Assembly (NCBI GenBank): GCA_022822865.1
Contig: JAJDYJ010000048.1
Coordinates: forward strand, 1 to 64,000
Length of the DNA: 64,000 bases
Direction: 5' to 3'
Origin: Pseudomonadales bacterium
GTDB lineage: Bacteria > Pseudomonadota > Gammaproteobacteria > Pseudomonadales > Pseudohongiellaceae
The notes beneath the pieces are model-generated. The model made no database searches. It saw only the letters and a program-made list of their open reading frames with translations, and was not told the origin of the DNA. The translations under genes were made by a program, and so were the position numbers. Below, piece after piece: positions 54,825 to 63,983 of this stretch (its first letter is position 1; each line of letters begins with the position of its first letter).

Positions 54825-57028
54825 TGGCGGTCGCGTTCTGCGTTGTCGCCGCGCCCGCCTGGCGCGTCTGGAACCAAACCACCGGCTACGATTGGTACAT
54901 CGCCATGATGGTCACCGTGGCCGAAGCCAAACTCGGGATCGGCTACCGGCGGGACGCGATGCAAACCGTCCGCTCGCGGGAAGGCCGCGAGGTGGTCCTG
55001 ACCCTCCCCCGAATCGCCGAAAACCGGGCGGCGCTGGATGTGCGGGAGAACCTGAAAAACCTGATCTTCGACAGCGCCATTCTTGGGGCAAAGCTCGCGG
55101 GCGGGGTCGTCGCGCTCATGCTCGTCCTGTTCTGGATCCGCGGCCGCAATCTCACCCGGGACCAGAACATCCGGGGTGTGGAGCTGGCCACCGCGCGCCA
55201 GCTCAAACGCCGCATCCGGCCCCCGCATCGCGCCATTTGGGGCGTATTTGCGGAGGCCGCCGCCGAAAAACCCCACCGCGTCGCCGGCGTCCCCTATCCA
55301 AAACACACTGAAACCCGCCACACCATCATCTCCGGCACCACCGGTTCCGGCAAGACTGTTTTGATCTCCGATCTTGTCTCCCAGATCCGCGACCGGGGCG
55401 GGCGCTGCGTCATTTACGACAAGATGGGCGGGTACACCCGCGCCTTTTATGATCCCTCCCGGGATGTATTGCTCAATCCCCTGGACGCCCGGAGTCCCCG
55501 GTGGTCCCCCTTCTTCGAGGCCCGCGGCCCCCGGGATTTCGACACCATGGCCGCGGCGCTGATTCCCCAGCAAAAGGACACCGTCGATCCCTTCTGGGTC
55601 ACCGCCGCAAGGCAACTGTTCGCCAACGGCGCGGGCGTGCTGCACCAAAAAGGCGTGACCGAAAACCGCATTCTGGTCGAACACCTGCTCAAGACCGACC
55701 TGTCCGATCTGGCAAAGGCCATGCAGGGCACGGTGGCCCAGTCCATCGTCGATCCCGACAATCCAAAAACCGCGCTGTCGGTGCGCGCCATGCTCACCGC
55801 CAACATCGGCGCCCTGGAGTTCCTGCCCGACACGGGCAACCCCTTCTCCATCCGCGAATGGACCGCCGACGACCGCGAAGAGGGTTTTCTGTTCCTCACC
55901 TCCCGGGGCGACCAGCACGCCAGTTTGCGGGGCCTCATCTCCACCTGGCTCGAAATCGCCGTCAACACCATGCTTTCCCTGGAGCAGGACGACCAGCGGC
56001 GCATCTGGGTGGTGCTGGATGAATTGCCCACCCTGCACCAGGTGCCCAGCCTCCAGCCGGGCCTGGCCGAATCGCGCCAGTTCGGGGGGTGTTTCGTGTT
56101 GGGCATCCAGGTCATCTCGGCCCTGCGGGACCTGTATGGCAGAAACGGCGCCGAAACCATTTCGGGCCTGTGCGGCACCAGGGTCGTGCTCGCCTCCCCG
56201 GACCGCGACACCGCCCAGTGGTCCGCCGACAGCCTTGGCCGGGGCGAGGTGGAGGAGATGAGCGAGGGCTTCTCCTATGGCGCCAGCACCATAAGGGATG
56301 GCGTCTCGCTGACCAGAAAGCGGGAACTGCGCCCGCTGGCCCTGGCCTCGGAGATCATGCAGCTCGACGCCCTGCACGGCTGGCTCCGCTTCCCCGGCCC
56401 GCTCCCGGTCGCCCCCATCCGGCTGAAATGGAAAAAGCGGCCCAAAATGGCGGAGCGGTTCGTGGCAAGGCCGAAGGGGATGGGGAGGGAAGAGTTGGTG
56501 GAAGACACCCGGCAAACCGATGAAGAAACAGCGGCAGGCATGGAAGGCATGGCGGAAGTCCATGCGGAAATTGTTTCGGATTCGGAGTTTTACGCCGACA
56601 CCAAACCGCCGGATTCGGGCAGCCAAACCGATACCGGCAGCGGACCAGGGAAGCCCCGACCACAAACCCGCAAGGAAAAAATCCCGCCCGCGCCGTCGCG
56701 GGTGATGGCCGATGCGCAGATTCCGCTGCTGCCGCCGCCGCCGGAAGCGGAAACCGCATCTTGTCCAGAGCCGGGAAAAGATGACAATGGCGCGAAACCG
56801 GATACGCGGGTCAATACCCAAGACAACAAGAAGGGCCAGCCAAAACCCGCGAGGAAGGCGGATGCCGAAACAAAGCACGGGGGCACGGACCAAAACCAGA
56901 ACGCGGAAGGCAATGAGCAAACCGGAACCGCGAAAACAGACACGGAAGAGCCCGAATCGACCAATGCGGACATAACCAAAGAGGGGCAGGATGTCGATTC
57001 CGGTTCGGATGACGAAGGCTGGCTGTAG
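54734..57028 (+). CDS. traD: Type IV coupling protein TraD
   Basis: The 764-residue coupling protein feeds DNA and the relaxase into the secretion channel. It has two transmembrane helices (about residues 27-45 and 115-135), Walker A GTTGSGKT near residue 201 with TIISG before it, Walker B WVVLDELPTLHQ, and the GVELATARQL motif. The C-terminal 170 residues are Pro/Lys/Glu-rich and low-complexity, ending in the acidic DDEGWL tail typical of TraM-binding coupling proteins. GTG 54731 is an alternative start; AGGAGG precedes both. It lies 2 bp before traI. Confidence 0.95.
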   Translation: MRNIGGSTLRGGQTVFHGLHMWSQLIRVALLAVAFCVVAAPAWRVWNQTTGYDWYIAMMVTVAEAKLGIGYRRDAMQTVRSREGREVVLTLPRIAENRAALDVRENLKNLIFDSAILGAKLAGGVVALMLVLFWIRGRNLTRDQNIRGVELATARQLKRRIRPPHRAIWGVFAEAAAEKPHRVAGVPYPKHTETRHTIISGTTGSGKTVLISDLVSQIRDRGGRCVIYDKMGGYTRAFYDPSRDVLLNPLDARSPRWSPFFEARGPRDFDTMAAALIPQQKDTVDPFWVTAARQLFANGAGVLHQKGVTENRILVEHLLKTDLSDLAKAMQGTVAQSIVDPDNPKTALSVRAMLTANIGALEFLPDTGNPFSIREWTADDREEGFLFLTSRGDQHASLRGLISTWLEIAVNTMLSLEQDDQRRIWVVLDELPTLHQVPSLQPGLAESRQFGGCFVLGIQVISALRDLYGRNGAETISGLCGTRVVLASPDRDTAQWSADSLGRGEVEEMSEGFSYGASTIRDGVSLTRKRELRPLALASEIMQLDALHGWLRFPGPLPVAPIRLKWKKRPKMAERFVARPKGMGREELVEDTRQTDEETAAGMEGMAEVHAEIVSDSEFYADTKPPDSGSQTDTGSGPGKPRPQTRKEKIPPAPSRVMADAQIPLLPPPPEAETASCPEPGKDDNGAKPDTRVNTQDNKKGQPKPARKADAETKHGGTDQNQNAEGNEQTGTAKTDTEEPESTNADITKEGQDVDSGSDDEGWL

Positions 57029-57030
57029 CG

Positions 57031-60000
57031 ATGGTCGTCTCGGTCGGCGCCGTGGCCTCCCCCTCCCAGGGCGTGTCCTACTATGAACGGGACGGCTACT
57101 ACGCGAAAGACGATCCCGAACACCGCAACGCCAGCGCGTGGCGGGGCAGGGGCGCCGAGGCCCTGGGCCTTTTTGGCGCCGTGGACCCGGACACTTTCCG
57201 GGCCGTGCTCGAAGGCCATGTCCCCGACGGCTCGGGAAGGCGTTTGGGCCGGCGCGACAAGGGCGGGGAAGTCACCCACCGCCCGGGACGCGACCTGACC
57301 TTCTCCGCGCCAAAATCCGTTTCCCTGGCCGCGTTGGTGGGCGGCGATGAACGGGTGGTGAAGGCCCACGACCGCGCCGTGGCGCGCACGCTCTCGTGGG
57401 TCGAGGAAAACACCGCCAAAACCCGCATGGCGGATCCAAGCAGCAAAAGGATGGTCCAGGTGGGGAACCAGAAAACGGTGGCGGCCACTTTCCGGCACGA
57501 CACCTCGCGCAACCTCGACCCCCAGCTTCACACCCACGCGGTACTCGCCAACATGCTCCTTGGCGAAGACAACAAATGGCGCTCGATGTCCAATGAATCC
57601 CTCTACCGCCAACAAAAGCTGATCGGCATGATCTATCGCGGCGAACTGGCCCACAACCTGTCGCGCCTGGGCTATTCCATCGAAAAAACCCACGCGGACG
57701 GACGTTTCGAGATCGCCGGAGTGTCCCGGGAAACCATCGAGGCGTTCTCCACCAGAAGGAAGGAAATCGAAATGGCGATGGCCGAAAGGGGCGACCAGAC
57801 TTCGGCGGAAAATCCAGGACTGGCGGAACGGGCCGCGCTCATGACCCGGGCGGGCAAGCGCGATGTGGACAAGGCGGCCCTGCGGGAAAGCTGGCAAAAG
57901 CAGGCGGAAGGTCTTGGCCTGGACGCCAGGGAACTGGTGGAAGAAGCCAGACAGCGGGAGGTTTCCCGGGAAGGGAAAGCATCGCAACCTGGTCATGCCA
58001 TTGGAAAAGACTCCGCAAGACAGGCGGAAGTTGCGGCGGGAGCCTCCAGGCCGGAACCGGAATTGCAACCGGAGTTGGATCTGGAACCGAAACCCGAATC
58101 GGAACCCGAAAAGACGGTCCCGCAACAAGCCGCCGAATGGGCGATGAGCCATCTCTCCGAGCGGGATGCCGTGTTCAGCCGCACCGATATTCTGAAGGCC
58201 GCGCTGAGCAGGGACCCCGGCGCCGTTCGCATTCTCGAGGCAAAGGAAGCGGTGGAGGAATTGCTCGCCGATGGACACCTGCATGCCGCGGAAGCCCATG
58301 CCTCGGGCGAAGGCCTGACCACGGACCAGGCCCTGGCCGACGAAAGGGAGAACATCTCGCTCATGCGGGAAGGCCAGAACCGGGTTTCTCCCCTGATGCG
58401 AAGCTGGATGGTGAGCGCGCGGCTGCACAGGGGCGCATTGACGAAAGGACAACAGGAAGCCGCCAAGCTGATTCTGGGGTCAAAGGACCGGGTGGTGGGC
58501 GTGCAGGGCTATGCCGGGACCGGCAAGACCACAATGCTGCGGCGGGTCAAACAGTTGGCTGAAAAGAACGAATACAAAATTGCAGGCCTTGCCCCTTCCG
58601 CCTCCGCCGCCCAGACACTGGCCTCGGAAGCGGGTATCGGAACCGAAACCCTGCAGCGCTTTCTGGCCCGCAACGCCGGGGTGGCCGAAGGCCGATTGAC
58701 CCCAAAGGGCGAAAGGGACATGCGCGCCGCTTTCGAGAAGACGGTATTGATCGTGGACGAGGGCTCGCTCGCCTCGACCACCCAGGCCCGGGACCTGCTC
58801 CGGATCGCCAACATCCTGCGCGTGCCGCGCCTGGTGCTGGTGGGAGACAAAAAGCAGCTGGACGCGGTGGATGCCGGAAAACCCTTCGCCCAGTTGCAGG
58901 CGGCGGGCATGCGAACCGCGGTCATGGACGAGATCATGCGCCAGCGCGATCCGGACCTGAAGGCCGCGGTGGAGGCCAGCCTGGCGGGGGAAATCCAACA
59001 GGCGTTCGAAAAGCTGGGAGACAGCATCGCCCAGGTCCAACCCGACAACATCGCCGGCGCGGTTGCCGCGAGATGGCTCAAACTCTCACGGGAAGGCCGG
59101 GAGCGCACCGGCATCATGGCGCCGAGCCACAAGCTGCGCAACGCCGTCAACGGGCACATCCGGGAACGTCTTGAAAAGGAAGGGCAAATCCAGGGTCCCG
59201 AAATCACGCTGGAGAGGCTGGTTTCCCAAGGGTACACCAACGCCGAAAAGTCCGTTGGCAAGAACTACCGGCGGGGAGACGTGGTTGTGTTCCACCGTCC
59301 CTACAGACGGCTTGGCGTGGAAAAGGGGGAAGAGCGGATCGTGATGGCCTCCGACCCGGACAGCAACCGGGTCTTTTTGCGGGGAACCGACGGGCAGCCC
59401 CTAAAATGGGACCCGCGCCAGATCGCGGGAAAACGGGGCGGCAGCGAGGTGTACCGGACCGAAGAAATCCAACTGCGCGCCGGGGACCGCATCCGCTGGA
59501 CCGCCAACGACAAAGCCCACGGCCTGGTCAACAGCCACACGGCTGAGGTAACGAAGATCACCCAGGACCGCATATCGCTAAAACTGGAGGACGGACGCGA
59601 ACTGAATCTCGACAAGAACAGCCAACAGATGCGCCATATCGACTACGCCTGGGCTTCGACCGTGCACGCCTTCCAGGGCCGCACGGTGGACAACGTGATC
59701 GCCGCCATGGAGGCAAAACATCCGAACCTGACCACCCAGAAAAGTTTTTATGTCGAAATCAGCCGGGCAAGGGACCGGGCGGAACTGGTCACCGATGACG
59801 CCAGGGCGCTGAAGGAACAGCTGGAAGCGGTCACAGGGGAGCGCATGGCGGCACTGGAGGGCATCGGGGAGGCGAAACGCGAAGAGCTGGAAAAGACCAC
59901 CGAACCCCCACCAAAAGAAGAATTGGCGTCAAGCAAGGAACCAGAGGCTCAACAGACCCGGGATCACCCCGACACGGCCATGGAAAGCCCTCCAACTGAC

Positions 60001-60132
60001 CACTGGCTATCAATCGAGGGCACAGTGCCGGATCTGGCCTGGGAACAGATGGAGCACACACGATCCGGGTCGGCGGAAAAGGAGCTGGGTCGCGAACAGA
60101 TCCGAAAAAGGGATTCCGGACTGGAACTGTGA
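57031..60132 (+). CDS. traI: MobF relaxase-helicase TraI
   Basis: The 1033-residue protein nicks the transfer origin and unwinds the strand. The N-terminal TrwC domain has the catalytic tyrosines (Y17, Y18 and Y23, Y24 in SYYERDGYY), and the HUH site around H156 with H167 and H169 in LDPQLHTHAV. A second region has the RecD-like helicase: GYAGTGKTTML (G493 onward), EGSLASTTQ and a UvrD-like VDYAWASTVHAFQGRT. It is smaller than F TraI (1756 aa), closer to TrwC. The stop lies in a perfect inverted repeat. Confidence 0.95.
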   Translation: MVVSVGAVASPSQGVSYYERDGYYAKDDPEHRNASAWRGRGAEALGLFGAVDPDTFRAVLEGHVPDGSGRRLGRRDKGGEVTHRPGRDLTFSAPKSVSLAALVGGDERVVKAHDRAVARTLSWVEENTAKTRMADPSSKRMVQVGNQKTVAATFRHDTSRNLDPQLHTHAVLANMLLGEDNKWRSMSNESLYRQQKLIGMIYRGELAHNLSRLGYSIEKTHADGRFEIAGVSRETIEAFSTRRKEIEMAMAERGDQTSAENPGLAERAALMTRAGKRDVDKAALRESWQKQAEGLGLDARELVEEARQREVSREGKASQPGHAIGKDSARQAEVAAGASRPEPELQPELDLEPKPESEPEKTVPQQAAEWAMSHLSERDAVFSRTDILKAALSRDPGAVRILEAKEAVEELLADGHLHAAEAHASGEGLTTDQALADERENISLMREGQNRVSPLMRSWMVSARLHRGALTKGQQEAAKLILGSKDRVVGVQGYAGTGKTTMLRRVKQLAEKNEYKIAGLAPSASAAQTLASEAGIGTETLQRFLARNAGVAEGRLTPKGERDMRAAFEKTVLIVDEGSLASTTQARDLLRIANILRVPRLVLVGDKKQLDAVDAGKPFAQLQAAGMRTAVMDEIMRQRDPDLKAAVEASLAGEIQQAFEKLGDSIAQVQPDNIAGAVAARWLKLSREGRERTGIMAPSHKLRNAVNGHIRERLEKEGQIQGPEITLERLVSQGYTNAEKSVGKNYRRGDVVVFHRPYRRLGVEKGEERIVMASDPDSNRVFLRGTDGQPLKWDPRQIAGKRGGSEVYRTEEIQLRAGDRIRWTANDKAHGLVNSHTAEVTKITQDRISLKLEDGRELNLDKNSQQMRHIDYAWASTVHAFQGRTVDNVIAAMEAKHPNLTTQKSFYVEISRARDRAELVTDDARALKEQLEAVTGERMAALEGIGEAKREELEKTTEPPPKEELASSKEPEAQQTRDHPDTAMESPPTDHWLSIEGTVPDLAWEQMEHTRSGSAEKELGREQIRKRDSGLEL

Positions 60133-60178
60133 TGCCTTTACTTCGGGAAGGTACGTACGGCCTTGTCAAAAGGCATCA
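60130..60178. repeat. Inverted repeat across the traI stop
   Basis: TGATGCCTTT (60130-60139) pairs with AAAGGCATCA (60169-60178), a perfect 10-bp inverted repeat including the traI TGA. The loop contains the palindrome GTACGTAC. No T-run follows, so it may be a terminator variant, an mRNA stabiliser or a recombination site. Confidence 0.6.
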
Positions 60179-60288
60179 TCCACCCCGGCTATAGAACTAT
60201 CCTGCGGCAGCTATGCGTGGTGTAGGTTCAAAATCTTGGGTTTGGCTCAGACTTGCAACGCAATGCATTGCGGGGGGAGAATTGCATC

Positions 60289-60559
60289 ATGCGAATAAAG
60301 CACAAGGGATTGCGGGCTCTGGCCGAGGACGATAATCCCCGCAAGTTGGCGGCAGATTTGGCACCGAGGCTGAGGCGGATTCTGACTGCGTTGGAAGAGG
60401 CGCAAGGCCCGTCTGATATCGCAACCCGGCCTGGTTACCGGCTGCATCCATTGAAAGGAGACAAGGCTGGCTACTGGAGCATCAGCGGGTAATTGGCGTG
60501 TGGTGTTCCGATTCGAAGATAATGAGGCAGTGGATGTGGATTTGCTCGACTACCACTGA
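60289..60559 (+). pseudogene. higB: HigB-like toxin, frameshifted
   Basis: MRIKHKGLRALAEDDNPRKL, LAPRLRRILTALEEAQ and GYRLHPLKGD are the HigB (RelE-fold) toxin pattern. After GYWSISG the frame meets TAA at 60490-60492. Removing one base there (T60490) restores NWRVVFRFEDNEAVDVDLLDYH and a stop at 60559, exactly the HigB ending. So a 1-base insertion breaks the toxin. The ATG has GGGGGGAGA upstream. Confidence 0.85.
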
Positions 60560-60577
60560 GACCGAGGAGAATTGAAA

Positions 60578-60835
60578 ATGGCAATGCTGAATCCCTGCCA
60601 TCCTGGCGAAACCATCCGTGACGACCTGGAAGCGGAGGGGCTGACAATTACCGCGGCCGCGGCGCGGCTGGGATGCACCCGGCAGGCATTGTCTCGGTTG
60701 TTGAATGGCAATGCGGGGATCTCACCGGCTATGGCCTTGGCGCTGGAGCGTCTTGGATGGAGCAATGCGGCTTATTGGATGCGGCTGCAGGCAGCCTACG
60801 AACTGGCGCAGGAGCGCCAAAGGCAGGCGGCTTGA
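60578..60835 (+). CDS. higA: HigA-like antitoxin
   Basis: The 85-residue protein is an XRE-type antitoxin: CHPGETIRDDLEAEGLTITAAA, CTRQALSRLLNGNAGISPAMAL. HigA binds and represses the higBA promoter and neutralises the toxin. ATG 60578 has GAGGAG about 8 nt upstream. The paired toxin gene is frameshifted, so HigA now probably acts only as a repressor. Confidence 0.9.
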   Translation: MAMLNPCHPGETIRDDLEAEGLTITAAAARLGCTRQALSRLLNGNAGISPAMALALERLGWSNAAYWMRLQAAYELAQERQRQAA

Positions 60836-60876
60836 GTTCGTGCAATCCCCTTTCATCTATCGGCCCCAATCACTTG

Positions 60877-61752
60877 TCACCGGCGAAAGCGCACGGTCCA
60901 CGATTCTTCCAGTTCGGCTTCTTCGTCCTCGAATTCGTTCGGGGCTTCCATGCCGGTGAGCACGGTCAATGTCTTGCCATAGCTGCCCAGGCCGACTACC
61001 TCCTCGTAGATTTCCTGCCGGTGCGGCCCATTGAACCAGTCCTGAAGACTGGATTGGCCTTCTGCTCGCCGCCCTCGGGCGATGTTGTTGGTATCGGCAT
61101 TGAAGGCGGACGTTACGGTGCCGGAAGGCAATTTCGAGCCTTTCCGAACCCAGTCAATATTCGGAAACTCCTTCAGCCGATCAGACAGGTACGCGTAGTC
61201 GACAACCGCGCCTTCACTCCGAATAACGGCCACGGGATCGCGGCTGACCTGCGCGTATCGGATGGCGGTAGATTCAAGCGATGTTTCGCACGTAGCCTGG
61301 AGGCCTTCTATGGCCTTGAGCCCATCCTCGAGTCGGTTCATGGCAGCGGTGAAGGGGGCGACGGGCATCAACAACGCTGCTGCGAAATGATCCGCTTCCT
61401 GTTCGTATCGATCTCCGCTGCGAAATCCTGCCCTTGAAAAGTGCTGACCGCGGTCATCCACGACAGCATCGACATGTCCGGGCAACCGAAAGTGCCCTAT
61501 CTCATGGGCGACGGAAAAACGCTTGAAGCCCTCGTTTTTGATGTGAGTCGGGTAGCCGATGCCGAAAACACCGGCAACATGAATTAGCATGCCGGAGGCC
61601 CCGCCGGCGGACGCAGGCATGGCTTTCAATTTGATGTCAAGGAGACTAGCTATTTCGAAAGGATTGACTGGGAGTGAGGCTATGCCGAGTTCGCTGAGAA
61701 GTCGCCCCGCCTCCTGCTGTGCCATGGAGAACTGATCGCGTCGCATAAGCAT
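60877..61752 (-). CDS. ImmA/IrrE-type metallopeptidase
   Basis: The 291-residue protein has the zinc motif HEIGH (H83-E-x-x-H87) in FSVAHEIGHFRLPGH, and a helical C-terminal region. ImmA-type peptidases cleave the repressor encoded beside them and start a transcriptional switch. The ATG directly follows the TAG of the XRE gene, which lies upstream on the same strand. The likely target is that repressor. Confidence 0.88.
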   Translation of the reverse strand: MLMRRDQFSMAQQEAGRLLSELGIASLPVNPFEIASLLDIKLKAMPASAGGASGMLIHVAGVFGIGYPTHIKNEGFKRFSVAHEIGHFRLPGHVDAVVDDRGQHFSRAGFRSGDRYEQEADHFAAALLMPVAPFTAAMNRLEDGLKAIEGLQATCETSLESTAIRYAQVSRDPVAVIRSEGAVVDYAYLSDRLKEFPNIDWVRKGSKLPSGTVTSAFNADTNNIARGRRAEGQSSLQDWFNGPHRQEIYEEVVGLGSYGKTLTVLTGMEAPNEFEDEEAELEESWTVRFRR

Positions 61753-62115
61753 CTACTCGGACCATTCAGTTCCCTGTTTGGCCTTTCGCGACAGCATCTC
61801 GATGAACTCGTCCGCCATCTCCTGGTGCTCTGCCGACAGTCCGGAGTAGTGGCGATGGAGTTGATCGACAGTGGCCGTTGACGCCTCCATGTTATCGGAG
61901 CGGCCGACCAGGTAGTCAGTCGTCACCCGCAGTGCGTCCGCAAGGCGCCTGAGGTTGTCGAATGATGGTTTGCGAGTCCCCGTCTCGAAGTGCGAAACGG
62001 CAGACGCCTGAAGATCAGCTCGACTCGCCAATTCGCTTTGACTTAGATCTCGGGCGCTCCGTGCGCTACGCAGCCTTAACGGAAAAATCTCGGTTGGTTT
62101 GCTTGACGAATTCAT
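61753..62115 (-). CDS. XRE-family repressor
   Basis: The 120-residue protein has an N-terminal HTH (ARDLSQSELASRADLQASAVSHFETG) and a helical C-terminal part. The frame stays open further upstream, but ATG 62115 has a proper N-terminus (NSSSKPTEIFPLRLRSAR) and lies within the palindrome TTACGATATCGTAA. It is probably cut by the ImmA-like peptidase and represses the divergent DUF2188-ubiquitin-like operon; this is inference. Confidence 0.85.
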   Translation of the reverse strand: MNSSSKPTEIFPLRLRSARSARDLSQSELASRADLQASAVSHFETGTRKPSFDNLRRLADALRVTTDYLVGRSDNMEASTATVDQLHRHYSGLSAEHQEMADEFIEMLSRKAKQGTEWSE

Positions 62116-62198
62116 TACGATATCGTAAATTCCTAAATGACGATTGTGACAGGGGCCAGTGGCCCTTTGTTTTTGGCCATACTCATGACGATTTCGTC
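62115..62198. promoter_or_regulatory. Divergent promoter region with two palindromic operators
   Basis: TTACGATATCGTAA (62115-62128) is a perfect 14-bp palindrome across the start of the XRE gene. A related site GACGATTTCGTC (62187-62198) has the same CGAT-n-CG core. Both look like operators for a dimeric HTH protein and control both directions. The XRE repressor is the obvious candidate. Confidence 0.6.
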
Positions 62199-62252
62199 GC
62201 ATTATGCATTACGAAGGTCATCGCCACAAGGAGAATAACAGGAGAATTGAAC

Positions 62253-62528
62253 ATGCCAAAAGGACCGAAAACGCACCATGTGGTGCCGAATCCCAAAGGT
62301 GGATGGGACGTCAAGCGAGGCGGAGCAGGGTGCGCCAGCAGCCACCGCGAAACCAAGAGGGATGCGATCCATCACGGTAGAGTGCTTTGCCGCAATCGAA
62401 ATACCGAACTGCGCATCCACCACAAGAATGGACAGATCAGCCGAGGCGATAGCCTCGGCAATGATCCGTTCCCACCCAAAGGCTTGCATTGCCTTGAGAT
62501 TGAAGTACCGAACGGAGGTAAACAATGA
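62253..62528 (+). CDS. DUF2188 protein
   Basis: The 91-residue protein has the DUF2188 pattern THHVVPNPKGGWDVKRGGA, SSHRETKRDAIHHGR and HHKNGQIS, a small beta-alpha-beta domain common in genomic islands, of unknown function. AGGAGA lies 7 nt upstream of ATG 62253. It overlaps the ubiquitin-like gene by ATGA, so the two belong to one operon. Confidence 0.85.
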   Translation: MPKGPKTHHVVPNPKGGWDVKRGGAGCASSHRETKRDAIHHGRVLCRNRNTELRIHHKNGQISRGDSLGNDPFPPKGLHCLEIEVPNGGKQ

Positions 62529-62776
62529 AGCATCCCCAAGGACCACAACAGATCGTTATTGCCGGTCGAGAGTTAAAGTGGGATCGAGCGAGAATCAGCT
62601 ACGAAGAGATTGTGGCTGAATGGAACAAGCTCGACCCTTCGCGGGCCATTGAGGGGCAACCTGGAATCGATTGGAGGAACGACTACGCAGGGGGTAGCGG
62701 GATACTGTATCCGGGCGAATCCGTGGACGTAAAGGACGGCTTGGTCATAACGGTTGATCCCTCGCATTTGTCGTAG
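62525..62776 (+). CDS. Ubiquitin-like protein (multiubiquitin-type fold)
   Basis: The 83-residue protein begins with IVIAGRELKWDRARISYEE, which fits the first strand-helix of the bacterial multiubiquitin domain (PF14452): I-x-I-x-G-x-x-x-W, then I-x-x-x-E-I. A loop rich in Asp/Gly (DWRNDYAGGSG) follows, then two strands (VDVKDGLVITVDP). It has one copy of the domain and no C-terminal Gly-Gly (ends DPSHLS), so processing or conjugation by a different C-terminus would be needed. It lies directly before the ThiF-type E1 gene, the standard neighbour of bacterial ubiquitin-like proteins. Confidence 0.7.
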   Translation: MKHPQGPQQIVIAGRELKWDRARISYEEIVAEWNKLDPSRAIEGQPGIDWRNDYAGGSGILYPGESVDVKDGLVITVDPSHLS

Positions 62777-62786
62777 GCGGACAACG

Positions 62787-63983
62787 ATGTCGGAACATGG
62801 CGCGACAAATGGACTGGAAGCGTGTAGGAAGAGCGTTGGCATGACGACAGAGGTTATGCTCCGCGCAGATGCGGAAAAACGCGGTTGGAGCATCGTGCGT
62901 AGGTCGCGAGAACTCGGGGCCGTAGGCGTTCCATGCTTCGTCGCGCCCGGTGTTCCGGGGCGTTGTGAGATTTGGGTCGGAATCGGGAGAGACTCCGACG
63001 AACTTCAAGGAGGCCTTGAGTGGCAGGATGGCAACACCCATGTTGCGAACATTCGCGGACTGGCGCAGGGTGGAGTCTATGACCGGCATGGTGAACCGAT
63101 CGGAAACTCGGTCAAAACGGGTGAAAACAATTGCACCATATCGATTAAGAAAGATAGCGGGGAATATGTCAACGCATGGGACGCGCTGAAGACATACATC
63201 AGCGCGGTCTACAGCGGCTTTAGGGCCGGCGAAACGAACGATGGACGGGACTTGGAACGGCCGTACACGTTTCAAATATCGGAAGAGAGGAGTCGCGAGG
63301 AGGTGGAGTGGCTTGATCTCGTCCGCGGTGAGCGAGTAGCAATCATTGGCCTCGGCGGTGTTGGATCATGGATCGCCGATTTGGTTGCCAAGGCAGATGT
63401 CGCGGAGGTTCACGGCTGGGATGCTGACAAAATCGAAGCAAAGAACATCATTCGGATGCCCGGAGCCGTCAATCCAGACTGGATTGGGAAACCCAAAGCG
63501 GTTTGGTTCGAAGAAACCTACAGGGAATTTCGTAAAGGTGTATTTGGTCACCAGGAAAATGTCGGCGAGCAAAATATAGAACAAGCGCTCTCCGGCATTA
63601 CGTATTGTTTTATGGCCGTGGACGATGACGAAGCAAGGAGCATCGTGTGTAGCGCAATGGAGGATGTCGGAATCCCCTTTGTTGATGTGGGTCTATCTCT
63701 GAGCCGTACAGATAATTCTCAAGTCTACGGCTCAATTCGGATTGTCAACGCTCTCTCTCACGACGCGGCGTGGCGCAAAGCCATACCTCAGGTGGGACAA
63801 TCTGGACAGGAAATATATGGAAGGCTGGAACTTCCCGATATGGGAGCCCTTGCTGCCGGACTGGCAGTTCAATCGTGGCGCAAGATGCGTGGGCAAATGT
63901 TACCAGGATGCGCGCTAGAATGCCTGCTGTATCGCTTGGAAACCGACCAAATTACGCCTCGCGAGCGAGGTGGTTCCCAATGA
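62787..63983 (+). CDS. E1-like ThiF adenylyltransferase with DUF6791-like N-terminus
   Basis: The 398-residue protein has an N-terminal domain of about 150 residues (YDRHGEPIGN, YVNAWDALKTYISAVY) that resembles DUF6791, and a ThiF/E1 domain with IIGLGGVGS (G188-S194), D212/D214 in HGWDAD, N220 and R223 in the adenylation site. E1-type enzymes activate ubiquitin-like C-termini with ATP. No obvious catalytic cysteine follows the ATP site; C60 in the N-terminal part and C655-like positions are absent from the usual E1 location. ATG 62844, with AGGAAGAG, is a possible shorter start. It begins 10 bp after the ubiquitin-like gene. Confidence 0.8.
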   Translation: MSEHGATNGLEACRKSVGMTTEVMLRADAEKRGWSIVRRSRELGAVGVPCFVAPGVPGRCEIWVGIGRDSDELQGGLEWQDGNTHVANIRGLAQGGVYDRHGEPIGNSVKTGENNCTISIKKDSGEYVNAWDALKTYISAVYSGFRAGETNDGRDLERPYTFQISEERSREEVEWLDLVRGERVAIIGLGGVGSWIADLVAKADVAEVHGWDADKIEAKNIIRMPGAVNPDWIGKPKAVWFEETYREFRKGVFGHQENVGEQNIEQALSGITYCFMAVDDDEARSIVCSAMEDVGIPFVDVGLSLSRTDNSQVYGSIRIVNALSHDAAWRKAIPQVGQSGQEIYGRLELPDMGALAAGLAVQSWRKMRGQMLPGCALECLLYRLETDQITPRERGGSQ

